Source: Streptomyces alboniger (GTDB taxonomy: Bacteria > Actinomycetota > Actinomycetes > Streptomycetales > Streptomycetaceae). From it: a stretch of DNA of 64,000 bases. The notes under the pieces were generated by a model. That model was not told the origin of the DNA and did not search any database. It worked only from the letters and a program-made list of their open reading frames with translations. Numbering within the stretch: the stretch's first letter is position 1; each line of letters opens with the position of its first letter. Both the position numbers and the translations under genes were made by a program. Where the stretch lies: the NCBI RefSeq assembly GCF_008704395.1, contig NZ_CP023695.1, forward strand, positions 6,944,001 to 7,008,000, read 5' to 3'. Positions 33,998 to 41,986 of this stretch are shown here, in pieces.

Positions 33998-34858
33998 TCA
34001 CGCTCCGTCGTCCGCCGACCAGGGCCGCAGCCAGCGCGGATCGGGCGTGTCGCCGCGGCGCACGAAACGCGCGTCTATGGAGAGCCGCATCGCGTCCGTC
34101 GTGGTGTCCAGGGACGCGTGGATGATGTGCGGCACGTGCACCATCACGTCGCCCGCCGCGAAGTCCGCCCACAGCCAGCGGCGGCCCAGCGTGCGGGCGG
34201 TGAGTTCCAGGTCGTGGCAGATCTGGCGGCGGTCGCCCGGCCGGTCGGTGACATCGCGCAGGGGGGCGTACTCCTCGCGCGGCAGCCGGTGGGAGCCCTC
34301 CAGGTACACGAGCGCGCCGGTCCGCGGCGGGCAGTCGCCCACGGGGATCCACAGGGTGACGACGCCAGGCGAGCCCCGGTCCATGTAGTCGAAGTCGACA
34401 TGGGCACGGGAGGCCCGGCGGGTGCCCCGGTGGAAGTGGCGCAGTATGCGGCGCGGGAGCATCCGTGCTTCGCCGCCGAGGAGTTGGGAGGCGAGCGCGG
34501 CGAGGGCCGGGTCGCCGACGAACCGGTCGAAGGACACGGAGCGCACGAACGCGTACGCCGGATGCCCCGCGACCCCGTACTCCGGAACGCGCGCGGGCAC
34601 CTCACCGGAGAACACCCCGTCCTCGGGGGCGCTGCCCGCCGCGAGCAGGCCCGGCGGGAACAGTGCGAAGTACCGCCCGCGCAGCCGCAGGACCTCAGCC
34701 CGGTCGAGGAGCCCCGGCAGATACAGATAGCCGTCGGCGCGCAGCCGCTCGCGGAGCGCTGCCGGATCCCTCGGCGCCAGCAGGTCGGCGCTGGGGCGCA
34801 GGGGGCCGAAGAGGTCCGGTGTGAAGGGGACGGGTACGCCGTTCGACGACAGGTTCAC
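33998..34858 (-). CDS. Phytanoyl-CoA dioxygenase (PhyH)-family hydroxylase
   Basis: 286 residues, a non-haem iron/2-oxoglutarate oxygenase. The facial triad is His153 and Asp155 (AHVDFDY) with distal His247 (HIIHAS). Arg258 (DAMRLSID) should bind 2-oxoglutarate. Such enzymes hydroxylate aliphatic carbons, often in natural-product pathways. The GTG start is chosen because AAGGA precedes it at good spacing and the upstream frame belongs to the neighbouring gene. It is the last gene of the five-gene operon, 16 bp after the LuxE-like gene. Confidence 0.85.
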   Translation of the reverse strand: MNLSSNGVPVPFTPDLFGPLRPSADLLAPRDPAALRERLRADGYLYLPGLLDRAEVLRLRGRYFALFPPGLLAAGSAPEDGVFSGEVPARVPEYGVAGHPAYAFVRSVSFDRFVGDPALAALASQLLGGEARMLPRRILRHFHRGTRRASRAHVDFDYMDRGSPGVVTLWIPVGDCPPRTGALVYLEGSHRLPREEYAPLRDVTDRPGDRRQICHDLELTARTLGRRWLWADFAAGDVMVHVPHIIHASLDTTTDAMRLSIDARFVRRGDTPDPRWLRPWSADDGA

Positions 34859-34874
34859 GGGGGGTGTCCTTCGG

Positions 34875-35996
34875 TCAGTAGACGCCTTCCACCGCGTCGG
34901 CGGAGCCCTCGCCGCCCTCCGGGAACGGCCGCACGGCGGCCACCCCGTCCCAGGGGAACCACGGGTGCGGGCCGGTCCTGACCGCGCTGTCCCGCTCCAG
35001 GAGGTTCGGCAGGAAGAGGTCTTCGAGGAGGGTGGTGGCCCGGACGCGCCCGCGCTCACCGACGGCGACCTCGCGCCACGGGTCGGCCGGGTCGACGACC
35101 CGCAACACGGCGAAGGGCGGCGGCAGATGGTAGGAGTGCCCGGCCCCGTCCGGCACACCGGGCGCCGCCCCCGCCGCCGCATCGGCCTGGAGGGCGTGCC
35201 CGACCAGCGTGTTGCCGTAGGTGTCGATCCACTGCACACCCGCCAGGTGCTCCGCACGCAGGAACTGCGCCTCGGCGGCGGTGCAGGAGGTCCCGCCCGT
35301 GCACACCGCCCGGACGCCGAAGGTGTGCAGGGGGCGCGGCAGCCGCATCGCCAGCTCCAGGAGCAGCCGCGAGGTGGTGAAGAGCAGCGAAGGACGCTCG
35401 GCGGCCAGCAGCACCAGGGTCTGGTCGATCAGGTGCGCGGTGTACGGGTCCGCCTCGCCGCCCGAGCGCAGCGCGGCCTTCACCCAGCGCGGATCGAAGT
35501 CGATGGCGTGCACGGCGCCGCGCCAGCTGTCCGCGAGCCCCTCCACGAAGTGCCCGTACGCGTGCGGGCCGCTCGGCGTCATGGCGAGCACGTCACCGCC
35601 CGCCACGCCGCGCGCCTCCAGCACGGTGCGGTAGATCTCCACGTCGTACGCGAGACGCGTGACGTTGACGATCCGGCAGGGCGTACCGGTGGTGCCGCCG
35701 GTCTCGAAGACGCGGAAGGGCCGGTCGCGGTAGCCGCGCGGGAGCAGGTCGCGGGCGCGGGCGGTACGGAGTTCCGCCTTGTCGAAGAGGCCGAACAGTT
35801 CCAGCGCGGCGAAGCCGTCCACGTCCTTGACGGGGTCGAAGCCGAGCTTCTCGCGCCGGGCGGCCCAGAAGGGGCTCGCCGTCCCCGGATCGAAGTGCCA
35901 GCGCATCATGCGGCGCGTCCAGGTGTCGAGGTCGGTCCCCAGCTCCGGGACGCGTCGGCGCAGCGTGTCGGTCAGTGTGCCGAGGACGGTCGTCAT
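34875..35996 (-). CDS. LuxE/PaaK-type adenylate-forming enzyme
   Basis: 373 residues, the length of LuxE acyl-protein synthetases and shorter than PaaK ligases. The ATP-binding loop is FETGGTTGTPCR near 97-108. LuxE activates a carboxylic acid as acyl-AMP and loads it for reduction by LuxC. Clear differences from LuxE: no cysteine lies near the C-terminus, where LuxE carries its acyl group; the only candidates are in VCTGGTSCTAAE near 230-240. It may therefore pass the acyl group directly to its partner or to CoA. It starts 9 bp after the LuxC-like gene, so the pair is translated together. Confidence 0.78.
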   Translation of the reverse strand: MTTVLGTLTDTLRRRVPELGTDLDTWTRRMMRWHFDPGTASPFWAARREKLGFDPVKDVDGFAALELFGLFDKAELRTARARDLLPRGYRDRPFRVFETGGTTGTPCRIVNVTRLAYDVEIYRTVLEARGVAGGDVLAMTPSGPHAYGHFVEGLADSWRGAVHAIDFDPRWVKAALRSGGEADPYTAHLIDQTLVLLAAERPSLLFTTSRLLLELAMRLPRPLHTFGVRAVCTGGTSCTAAEAQFLRAEHLAGVQWIDTYGNTLVGHALQADAAAGAAPGVPDGAGHSYHLPPPFAVLRVVDPADPWREVAVGERGRVRATTLLEDLFLPNLLERDSAVRTGPHPWFPWDGVAAVRPFPEGGEGSADAVEGVY

Positions 35997-36005
35997 GCGG
36001 GGGCC

Positions 36006-37199
36006 TCACTCCGCTGGGCGGTGCACGAAAAGGGACTCGGCGGTGAGGGCCCGCACCGCGTCGGGGGCCGCGTGGAGGGCGGCGGCGAAGGGGAAGGGAA
36101 CCTCGTGACCGACCAGGGGATGACACTCGTACTCCTGCACGCACTCCCGGACGTGTTCCTGGAGCAGGACGAGTCGGGGCAGGACGCAGGGTGATCCGTC
36201 CACCAGGGCGATCGGATCCCGGCGGGTGAGCATGCGGTCGCCGGGGCGCATACGGTCGTGGACCGAGCGCAGCGCGCGATGTGCCGCTTCCGGCTCGCGG
36301 AAGACGGTGAGCGGCCAGTCGGGGCCGCCGGGAGCCGGGGGGAGGGCGTCGAGCGCGGCGGCGAGCGGGACGGCGAGGGCCGAACTCTGCCGGCGGTCCG
36401 TACAGATGACGGCGCGTACGTTGGTGCAGAAGCGTCCGGAGTCGCCCGCGACCAGGGGCAGCAGCCAGACCACGGCCTGCTCGACCGGCATGTCCGCGGG
36501 CACCAGGGCACAGCCACGGCCCGGGCCGTGCAGGGTGAGTGCCGGGGAGCCGCGAACCGACGCGGCGAGGCCGGCGCCGCCGTAGACGGTCTGCCGGTCG
36601 GTGCGCTTCAGCAGACCGTGCAGCCCACGCCGGCCGGTGGGGTAGAGGCCGATGCGGGCGGCGGGCCAGCCGACGGCGAGCAGGGCGGCGACGAGCCGGG
36701 CCGCGGAGTACGGCTCGCGTCGGCTCGGGCGCACCCAGACGGCTCCTGAGCGCTCGGCCTGGTCGAGTACGGAGTCCAGGCAGGTGAACGTGTTGCCGGG
36801 CAGTGCGACGAGGGACAGCAGGTCGTCGGGGGCCGGCCCCCCTCCCCGCTTCAGCAGGCCGTCACGGAGCAGCGCGCACCACCGGTCCACCAGCGGCCCG
36901 GGCAGCCCCGCGGTCTCCCATACGAGCGCGCGGAAGTCGTCGGCGTCCTGCTCGCCGAGGCCGCCCACGAAGACACGGCCACGGGAAAACAACTCTACTG
37001 CCGCCAGCAGCAGTTCGCGGCGTCCGGTGAACGGGGGCAGCTCGGCGCGCGTACTGTCCCACCAGCCGCGGTCGGCATGGGAGACGATCTCCGGTACCAG
37101 CGCGAGGCCGTACCCGGAGCCTGCCGCGCCGGGCAGTGCGGCGGTGTCCAGCGACGTCCGCCACTCGCCTCTGCGAAACGCGGAGAGCACCGCCCTCAC
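36006..37199 (-). CDS. LuxC-like acyl reductase (ALDH superfamily)
   Basis: 397 residues resembling the LuxC/acyl-CoA reductase branch of aldehyde dehydrogenases. The catalytic-cysteine region is SGRFCTNVRAVIC, with Cys258 as predicted acyl carrier. An NAD(P)-binding segment lies around VALPGNTFTCLDSVLDQA and PYSAARLVAALLAVGWPA. LuxC reduces an enzyme-bound acyl group to the aldehyde with NADPH. The GTG at 37199 overlaps the TGA of the upstream fusion gene (GTGA), so translation is coupled. It is somewhat shorter than marine LuxC (about 480), missing part of the N-terminal region. Similarity is moderate, so the substrate is open. Confidence 0.72.
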   Translation of the reverse strand: MRAVLSAFRRGEWRTSLDTAALPGAAGSGYGLALVPEIVSHADRGWWDSTRAELPPFTGRRELLLAAVELFSRGRVFVGGLGEQDADDFRALVWETAGLPGPLVDRWCALLRDGLLKRGGGPAPDDLLSLVALPGNTFTCLDSVLDQAERSGAVWVRPSRREPYSAARLVAALLAVGWPAARIGLYPTGRRGLHGLLKRTDRQTVYGGAGLAASVRGSPALTLHGPGRGCALVPADMPVEQAVVWLLPLVAGDSGRFCTNVRAVICTDRRQSSALAVPLAAALDALPPAPGGPDWPLTVFREPEAAHRALRSVHDRMRPGDRMLTRRDPIALVDGSPCVLPRLVLLQEHVRECVQEYECHPLVGHEVPFPFAAALHAAPDAVRALTAESLFVHRPAE

Positions 37200-39340
37200 G
37201 ACAGCTCGCTGCGGAGGGCGGCGACCACCCGTATCTGCTCGGCTTCCGTGAGGGACGGGTACAGCGGCAGGGCGATGTGGTGACGGGCGAACCAGCGGGC
37301 CCGCTCGAACGGCCCGTCGAGGGCGGCAGGTTGGACGTCCGCGCCGGTGAAGTACGGGTGGTCGCACAGCAGATGGTCGTAGACCTCACCGGCGAGGGAC
37401 ACCCCGTGCCGCTCCCGCAGGCGCTTCTTCAGGAGCGCGCGGTCGAGCGGGCCGTCGGGGTCGGGATAGGCGAGGTACTTGTAGAAGTTGCCGCCCACCC
37501 CGGGAGGCACGGTGTGCGGCCGTATTCCCGGGACGTCGGCGAGCAGGGTGTCGTAGCGGGCGGCGAGTTCACGGCGGGCCGCGAGGGTGTGAGCGAAGCG
37601 CTCCAGGTCCACCGTGCCGACGGCGGCGTGGAGTTCACTCAGCCGCCAGTTGCCGCCGGGACGGTCGTGCAGCGTGGAGCCCGGGGCGCTCTTGCCGTGG
37701 TCGCGCCAGCGCCGCACCTGTTCCAGGTCGCCCGGCCGGGCGGACACCAGCCCGCCCTCGCCGCTGACCGCCACCTTGGTGGGGAAGAAGGAGAAGGCGC
37801 CGAACCGCCCGAAGCTGCCTGCCGCGCGCCCGTGCAGGGTGGCGCCGAAAGCGTGCGCGGCATCCTCCACCACGGGTACGCCGCGCTCCCGGCAGTGCGC
37901 GAGGACCCCGTCGAGCGCCGGTGACACGATGCCGCCTATGTGCACCGGCAGCACGGCGGCCGTGTCGGGATACCGGTCGAGGGCCGCGCGCAGGGCGTCC
38001 GGGTCCATGCCGAGTCCGTCCAGCTCGATCTCGACGAAGCGCACGGTGGCCCGCGCGCGCACCGCCGCCGCGGCCGTGGCGAAGAACGTGTTGACGGGCG
38101 CGAGCACGGTCCTGCCCGCCACCCCGATGATCCGCAGCGCGATCTCCAGGGCCGCCGAACCGGACGCCACGGCGGCCGTCCCCGTGCCGGTCCAGGCGCG
38201 GGACAGCTCCTCGAAACGGGCCACCTGCGGGCCTTGGGTGAGGACGCCCGAGGCGAGGGCCGTATCGACGCGGTCGAGAACGGCACGCCGCTGGGACACC
38301 TCGAAGTGGATGCGCTGGGCCGGGACGTCGGCACGGGGCGGGCGGGAGTCCCACAGGGTGCGGGAGAAGAAGTCCGCCGCGTGGCCCACATGCGTGCCGT
38401 GGCCCATGGGGAGTTCATGGATCTCGACGGAAGCGGAGGCCTCGCCCGTCCCGTACGCCGATCGAACTCTGTCCGCCGCGGCGCGCGCGTCGGCCGGTTC
38501 GAGGGAGGAGTCGGCGGTGCCGTACTGGAGTTGGAGGGGCGCCGGGGCGTGCGCCGCGTACAGGTCGGGCAGGTCGGCGTATTCGAGGATGCCGGGGAGC
38601 GCCGCTCCCTCGTGGCCGGTCAACAGCCGTCCGTACAGGGCTGGGTAGCTGCCGAGGTGGCTCGCCGCGCAGAGCGGGAGGCCTTGGCGGGGGGCGAGGA
38701 GAGCGGTGTGCAGGGCGACGGCCGCGCCGAGGCTGTGGCCGAAGAGGCCTACGCGGCCGTGGTCGACGAACGGGTGTGCCGTGAGCGCGTCGAGCGCGCC
38801 CAGGGCGTCCCCGACGAGCGCGCCGAGCAGGGAGCGGCCGGTCAGCGTGAACGCGTGGGCGAGCAGGGTCCCTTCGTCCCGCCCGGCCCTGCGGTGGTCG
38901 TCGAGGCCGCCGTCGATGCCGTGGTCGAAGGAGAGCGTCACGAAGCCCGCGTGCGCCAGTTGCTCGGCGACATTGCGGTCCGGGTGGTCGGGCGGCACGT
39001 CGCCGGTGAGCTGGTCCAGGCGCGCGTTCCTCCCGCCGATGACGAGGACGGCCGGGCCGGGGGAGCCGTCGGTCCGGGCGTCGGCGGGGGCGAGGAGGGT
39101 GGCGTGGAAGGAGCCGCGTACGGGCGAGTCGAACGTCAGGTGCTCGCGGTGCAGTCCGTCGCGGACCGATGCGACGGTGTCGGTGACGGTGAGGGCCGCT
39201 TCCTCGACGCGGGCCAACCGCTGCACGACGGAGCGGAGTTGACGGGCTCGCGAAATGTGGTCCTCTAAGGCGTCGGCGTCAGGGGCGCGGCGCAGGACGG
39301 GTTCGGCGGCGAGGAGCCGGCGGAGGTGACGTACTTGCAT
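37196..39340 (-). CDS. Alpha/beta-hydrolase fused to DegT/DnrJ/EryC1-type aminotransferase
   Basis: 714 residues in two domains. About 70-332 is an alpha/beta hydrolase with nucleophile Ser203 (LFGHSLGAAVALH), acid Asp277 (QYGTADSSLEP) and a histidine at 314-320 (MGHGTHVGH). About 343-714 is a fold-type I PLP aminotransferase of the DegT family: VASGSAALEIAL, VPVVEDAAHAFG with PLP-contacting Asp493, and SFFPTKVAVSGEGG with Lys522 as internal aldimine. Both halves keep their catalytic residues. Separate proteins of each kind are common; I do not know a characterised fusion. In the operon the hydrolase could play the thioesterase part of LuxD and the aminotransferase could aminate the aldehyde product. 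Reading is continuous, with no frameshift at the join. Confidence 0.8.
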   Translation of the reverse strand: MQVRHLRRLLAAEPVLRRAPDADALEDHISRARQLRSVVQRLARVEEAALTVTDTVASVRDGLHREHLTFDSPVRGSFHATLLAPADARTDGSPGPAVLVIGGRNARLDQLTGDVPPDHPDRNVAEQLAHAGFVTLSFDHGIDGGLDDHRRAGRDEGTLLAHAFTLTGRSLLGALVGDALGALDALTAHPFVDHGRVGLFGHSLGAAVALHTALLAPRQGLPLCAASHLGSYPALYGRLLTGHEGAALPGILEYADLPDLYAAHAPAPLQLQYGTADSSLEPADARAAADRVRSAYGTGEASASVEIHELPMGHGTHVGHAADFFSRTLWDSRPPRADVPAQRIHFEVSQRRAVLDRVDTALASGVLTQGPQVARFEELSRAWTGTGTAAVASGSAALEIALRIIGVAGRTVLAPVNTFFATAAAAVRARATVRFVEIELDGLGMDPDALRAALDRYPDTAAVLPVHIGGIVSPALDGVLAHCRERGVPVVEDAAHAFGATLHGRAAGSFGRFGAFSFFPTKVAVSGEGGLVSARPGDLEQVRRWRDHGKSAPGSTLHDRPGGNWRLSELHAAVGTVDLERFAHTLAARRELAARYDTLLADVPGIRPHTVPPGVGGNFYKYLAYPDPDGPLDRALLKKRLRERHGVSLAGEVYDHLLCDHPYFTGADVQPAALDGPFERARWFARHHIALPLYPSLTEAEQIRVVAALRSELS

Positions 39341-39358
39341 GGCGCGGTCCCGTCCCGG

Positions 39359-40588
39359 TCAGACGAAATCGCCGTGCAGGGTTGTGGGCACTTCCAGCGC
39401 GTACGCGTCGAGCGCCTCGTCCAGTGCGATCCGGCCGCGTTGGAGGAGTTCCAGGAGTTCGTTCTGCGGGCGGTAGAAACACGATTTGCACAGGTCGGTC
39501 CTGCGCGGATTGGAAGCCTCCCAGGCGGCGCGCGGGCCGCCTTCGAGTACTTCGGCGTATCCCTGTTCTACGACATTGCCGATGAGATAGCGGCTGTTGA
39601 GATGCACCTGAGGGCACGGGTAGAGATTTCCGTCGGCGCCGACCGCCGTGACGAAACGGCTGTAGTGGCAGCGCTCGAAGTCACCCTCGACCTCGTCGAT
39701 CTGGTCCATCGGGCCGCGGTCCAGCTTGGGCACCGAAACCTCGAAGGCGTCGGTGGACAGAGCGGCGGCCCTGGTGAGCGACTCGGAGATCTCCGGCATC
39801 ACCGATTCGATGGTGTCGTGGCCGAGCGCGCTGTAGAACTCCGGCTCGAAGCGCACGTAATGCGCTCCGGATTCCAGGGCGATATGGGCCGCCTGGAGAA
39901 TCTCCCGGTAATTCCGCAGGGTGATCACGTAGTTGAAGCCGATGCGGAAGTCGGGGTCGGCCGCGCTCTCCCTGAGCCTGCCGACCGAGCCGACGAACCG
40001 CGAGAACGTCTGCTCCCGGTCCCGGGTGATGTCGTCGAAGGTCGCTTCCGTGCCCGCGTTCAGGCCGATGCGGACCCAGGTGTGGGTCTCGGCGACGCAG
40101 GCGGCGACCTCGGGGCGGCCGAGCCGCGAGCCGTTGGTGATCAGGCCGATCCGCAGCCCCGCGGTGTGCCCGGCCCGGCAGATGCCGGTGTACCCCGGGT
40201 GGATGGTGCACTCGCCGCTGCCGCAGAACGTCACGGCCCGGCCGTCGTTCGCGGCGAACTCGCGCAGCAGGGTGACCGCCTTGTCGGTGGCGATCGAGTC
40301 CTTGAACGAGAACAGGTCGTAGAACTGCTCTTCGTTGGGGGAGTGGAAGTTGCAGAAATGGCATCGCATATTGCAGGCGCCCATGATGCCGATCCGCATA
40401 TGGACTGGCTTGATCTCCTGGCCCGCGACGAACCGGCGCAGCAACTCGCCGTGGGCCAGGACCTTCTGTGGTGAGTGCGCCTGATCAAGACTGACGATCG
40501 GCAGGCCTTCACGATTTTGGGGGGCTGCCCTCTTGAGGGCGCCATCGATGTCGCCCCTGAGGTCACCGGCACCGGATGTGCTGTTCAC
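39359..40588 (-). CDS. Radical SAM-SPASM enzyme of the LuxC/LuxE-type locus
   Basis: 409 residues. The SAM cluster motif GACNMRCHFCNFH gives Cys72, Cys76 and Cys79, followed by VTFCGSGECTIHPG with the GGE-like motif. The C-terminal SPASM region includes FERCHYSRF, NLYPCPQVHLN and DLCKSCFYRPQNE. Radical SAM-SPASM enzymes modify peptides or oxidise sugars and cyclitols (BtrN type). No precursor-peptide frame is visible nearby, so a small-molecule substrate is favoured. The GTG at 40588 is chosen for the G-rich stretch before it; a GTG at 40609 is also possible. It is the first gene of the operon, and its base composition seems a little less G+C-rich than its neighbours. Confidence 0.83.
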   Translation of the reverse strand: MNSTSGAGDLRGDIDGALKRAAPQNREGLPIVSLDQAHSPQKVLAHGELLRRFVAGQEIKPVHMRIGIMGACNMRCHFCNFHSPNEEQFYDLFSFKDSIATDKAVTLLREFAANDGRAVTFCGSGECTIHPGYTGICRAGHTAGLRIGLITNGSRLGRPEVAACVAETHTWVRIGLNAGTEATFDDITRDREQTFSRFVGSVGRLRESAADPDFRIGFNYVITLRNYREILQAAHIALESGAHYVRFEPEFYSALGHDTIESVMPEISESLTRAAALSTDAFEVSVPKLDRGPMDQIDEVEGDFERCHYSRFVTAVGADGNLYPCPQVHLNSRYLIGNVVEQGYAEVLEGGPRAAWEASNPRRTDLCKSCFYRPQNELLELLQRGRIALDEALDAYALEVPTTLHGDFV

Positions 40589-40642
40589 GAACCCCCCACG
40601 CAAGGTCACTGTGCGTTTTCGCTGTTCGAGACGGTCCTTGCG

Positions 40643-40671
40643 ACGTTAGGGAGCGCCGAGGCGGCTGTCAA
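40643..40671 (-). promoter_or_regulatory. Promoter of the five-gene LuxC/LuxE-type operon
   Basis: TTGACA (40671-40666), exactly 17 bp, TAACGT (40648-40643). This is an almost ideal vegetative promoter. The start near 40636 gives a leader of about 48 nt to the radical SAM gene. No other convincing promoter occurs in the short gaps of the operon. Confidence 0.7.
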
Positions 40672-40705
40672 CGGGGCTGGACGACAACGGAGTTGGGGGT
40701 GTATT

Positions 40706-40724
40706 CGCCGGTGGCAGACCGGCG
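40706..40724 (-). terminator. Hairpin after the HTH-ClpN gene
   Basis: CGCCGGT-N5-ACCGGCG forms a 7-bp GC stem 12 bp downstream of the HTH-ClpN stop. It would insulate that gene from the operon promoter at 40643-40671. Confidence 0.5.
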
Positions 40725-40735
40725 TCGGGCCGCGG

Positions 40736-41470
40736 TCATGCCGAGGTCGCGTCCGCCAGGAACTCGGCGATCGAGGCCGAGAGACCGTCCCTGCCCAGGC
40801 CGAGACCCGTGAGCGGACCTCTGCCGTCCTCGGACTCGACCAGGGCCAGCAGGATGTGCTCGGTCCCGACGTGGTGGTGGCCGAGGCGCAGCGCTTCGCG
40901 GAAGGTCAGTTCGAGCACCTTGCGGGCCCCCGCGTCGTACGGCACGAGCTCGGGCACCTCGTCGGCCGTAGCTGGCAGGGCGTCCAGGGCCGCCCGGCGT
41001 ACGTCCTCCAGGGCGACGCCCTGTGCCGTGATCGCCTTGGCGGCGACGCCGTCCGGCTCACTCAGCAGGCCCAGGACCAGGTGCTCGGTGCGGATCTCGT
41101 CGTGGTGGGCCGCCTTGGCTTCGTTGTGCGCGGCCATCACGACGTTCCTGGCCCTGGGGGTGAAGCGGCTGAAACCCTGGTTCGGGTCGAGGTCGTTGGG
41201 CTCGTCCGGCTTCTTGGGCACGAACCGCTTCTGGGCGGCCTGCCGGGTGACGCCCATGCTCTTGCCGATGTCGGTCCAGGAGGCGCCCGAGCGGCGGGCC
41301 TGGTCCACGAAGTGGCCGATGAGGTGGTCGGCGACGTCACCCAGGTGATCGGCGGCGATGACCGCGTCGGAGAGCTGGTCGAGGGCGTCGGTGTGGACCT
41401 TCTTGATGGCGTCGATGAGGTCGTCGAGGCGGACCGTGGGCGCGGGTGTGGTGCGGTCTGCATGCGTCAT
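40736..41470 (-). CDS. HTH protein with C-terminal Clp N-domain
   Basis: 244 residues. The N-terminal part has a predicted helix-turn-helix near 64-83 (GASWTDIGK ... TRQAAQKRF). Residues about 99-240 form a double Clp-N repeat (FTPRARNVVMAAHNEAKA, EIRTEHLVLGLL, then ARKVLELTFREALRLGHH, VGTEHILLALV) like the substrate-recognition domain of ClpC/ClpA, but no ATPase follows. It could bind DNA and be steered by proteins normally recognised by ClpC. Its ATG lies 6 nt after a -10 box, so the mRNA is probably leaderless, and GTTGAC repeats overlap the promoter, suggesting autoregulation. Confidence 0.82.
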   Translation of the reverse strand: MTHADRTTPAPTVRLDDLIDAIKKVHTDALDQLSDAVIAADHLGDVADHLIGHFVDQARRSGASWTDIGKSMGVTRQAAQKRFVPKKPDEPNDLDPNQGFSRFTPRARNVVMAAHNEAKAAHHDEIRTEHLVLGLLSEPDGVAAKAITAQGVALEDVRRAALDALPATADEVPELVPYDAGARKVLELTFREALRLGHHHVGTEHILLALVESEDGRGPLTGLGLGRDGLSASIAEFLADATSA

Positions 41471-41476
41471 GTGACA

Positions 41477-41518
41477 ACCGTAGGTTGACAGTTCGGTGAC
41501 CGTCAACCCTTGGTTGAC
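41477..41518 (-). promoter_or_regulatory. Leaderless promoter with GTTGAC repeats
   Basis: TTGACG (41506-41501), 18 bp, TACGGT (41482-41477), then 6 nt to the ATG of the HTH-ClpN gene. GTTGAC occurs three times: 41484-41489 (between the two boxes), 41502-41507 (inverted, overlapping -35) and 41513-41518. The first two form an inverted repeat. The arrangement suits a repressor, possibly the HTH protein itself. Confidence 0.55.
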
Positions 41519-41885
41519 ACCGAACGCCCCGGCCCCCGGCGAGCCCCCGAGGAAAACCCTGGGACGCGCCCCCGCCCACGGTGGTTGAACGGCGGAACCA
41601 CCGGCTCACCGCACCCCTGCCCGGCGAGACGGGCCCCCACCGTCACGCCCGGCCCGCGGGCCCCCGGCGCCCACCCCGGATTCCGAACCGGGACCCCAGG
41701 GTTTTCACGGTCGACCCCGGGCCCGTACGGGTCCATGGTGGAGCCACGGTCGCGAAGCCGCGGCGGGCCCGGAACACCGGTACGGGGAAATACGGGGAAG
41801 AGGTACCGGTGGCCGGACGTACTACGGGGGTGTACGTCTGGACGGGCCGTCCGCGGACGGGGAGTGACCGTCGCGAGGCGGGGGA

Positions 41886-41910
41886 GGGGGTGCCGGTGCG
41901 AGGCACCCCC
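41886..41910. terminator. Perfect 9-bp hairpin, probable terminator of the LAL gene
   Basis: GGGGGTGCC pairs with GGCACCCCC around the loop GGTGCGA, about 95 bp beyond the LAL stop on the minus strand. It is the most stable simple hairpin in the non-coding block. Confidence 0.5.
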
Positions 41911-41954
41911 GCTCGGGGCGCGTGACAGTCCGGGCGCCACGCGAGATTCCCGGG

Positions 41955-41986
41955 CCCCACGGGTCAGCCACCGGACCCCACGGGTC
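41955..41986. repeat. 21-bp-period direct repeat after the LAL gene
   Basis: CCCCACGGGTC occurs at 41955-41965 and 41976-41986, with a degenerate third copy (CCCCGGGTTC) reaching the LAL stop codon. The 21-bp period is two helical turns. Confidence 0.5.

Noticed and set aside
33998..40609. A bioluminescence operon
   Set aside because: LuxC- and LuxE-like proteins are present, but no flavin-dependent luciferase (LuxA/LuxB) or flavin reductase is encoded in or near the operon.
39359..40735. The radical SAM locus as a ribosomally made peptide (RiPP) cluster
   Set aside because: No short precursor-like frame with a core peptide was found beside the radical SAM gene, and no peptidase or RRE-type protein is present. 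Small-molecule chemistry fits the neighbours better.
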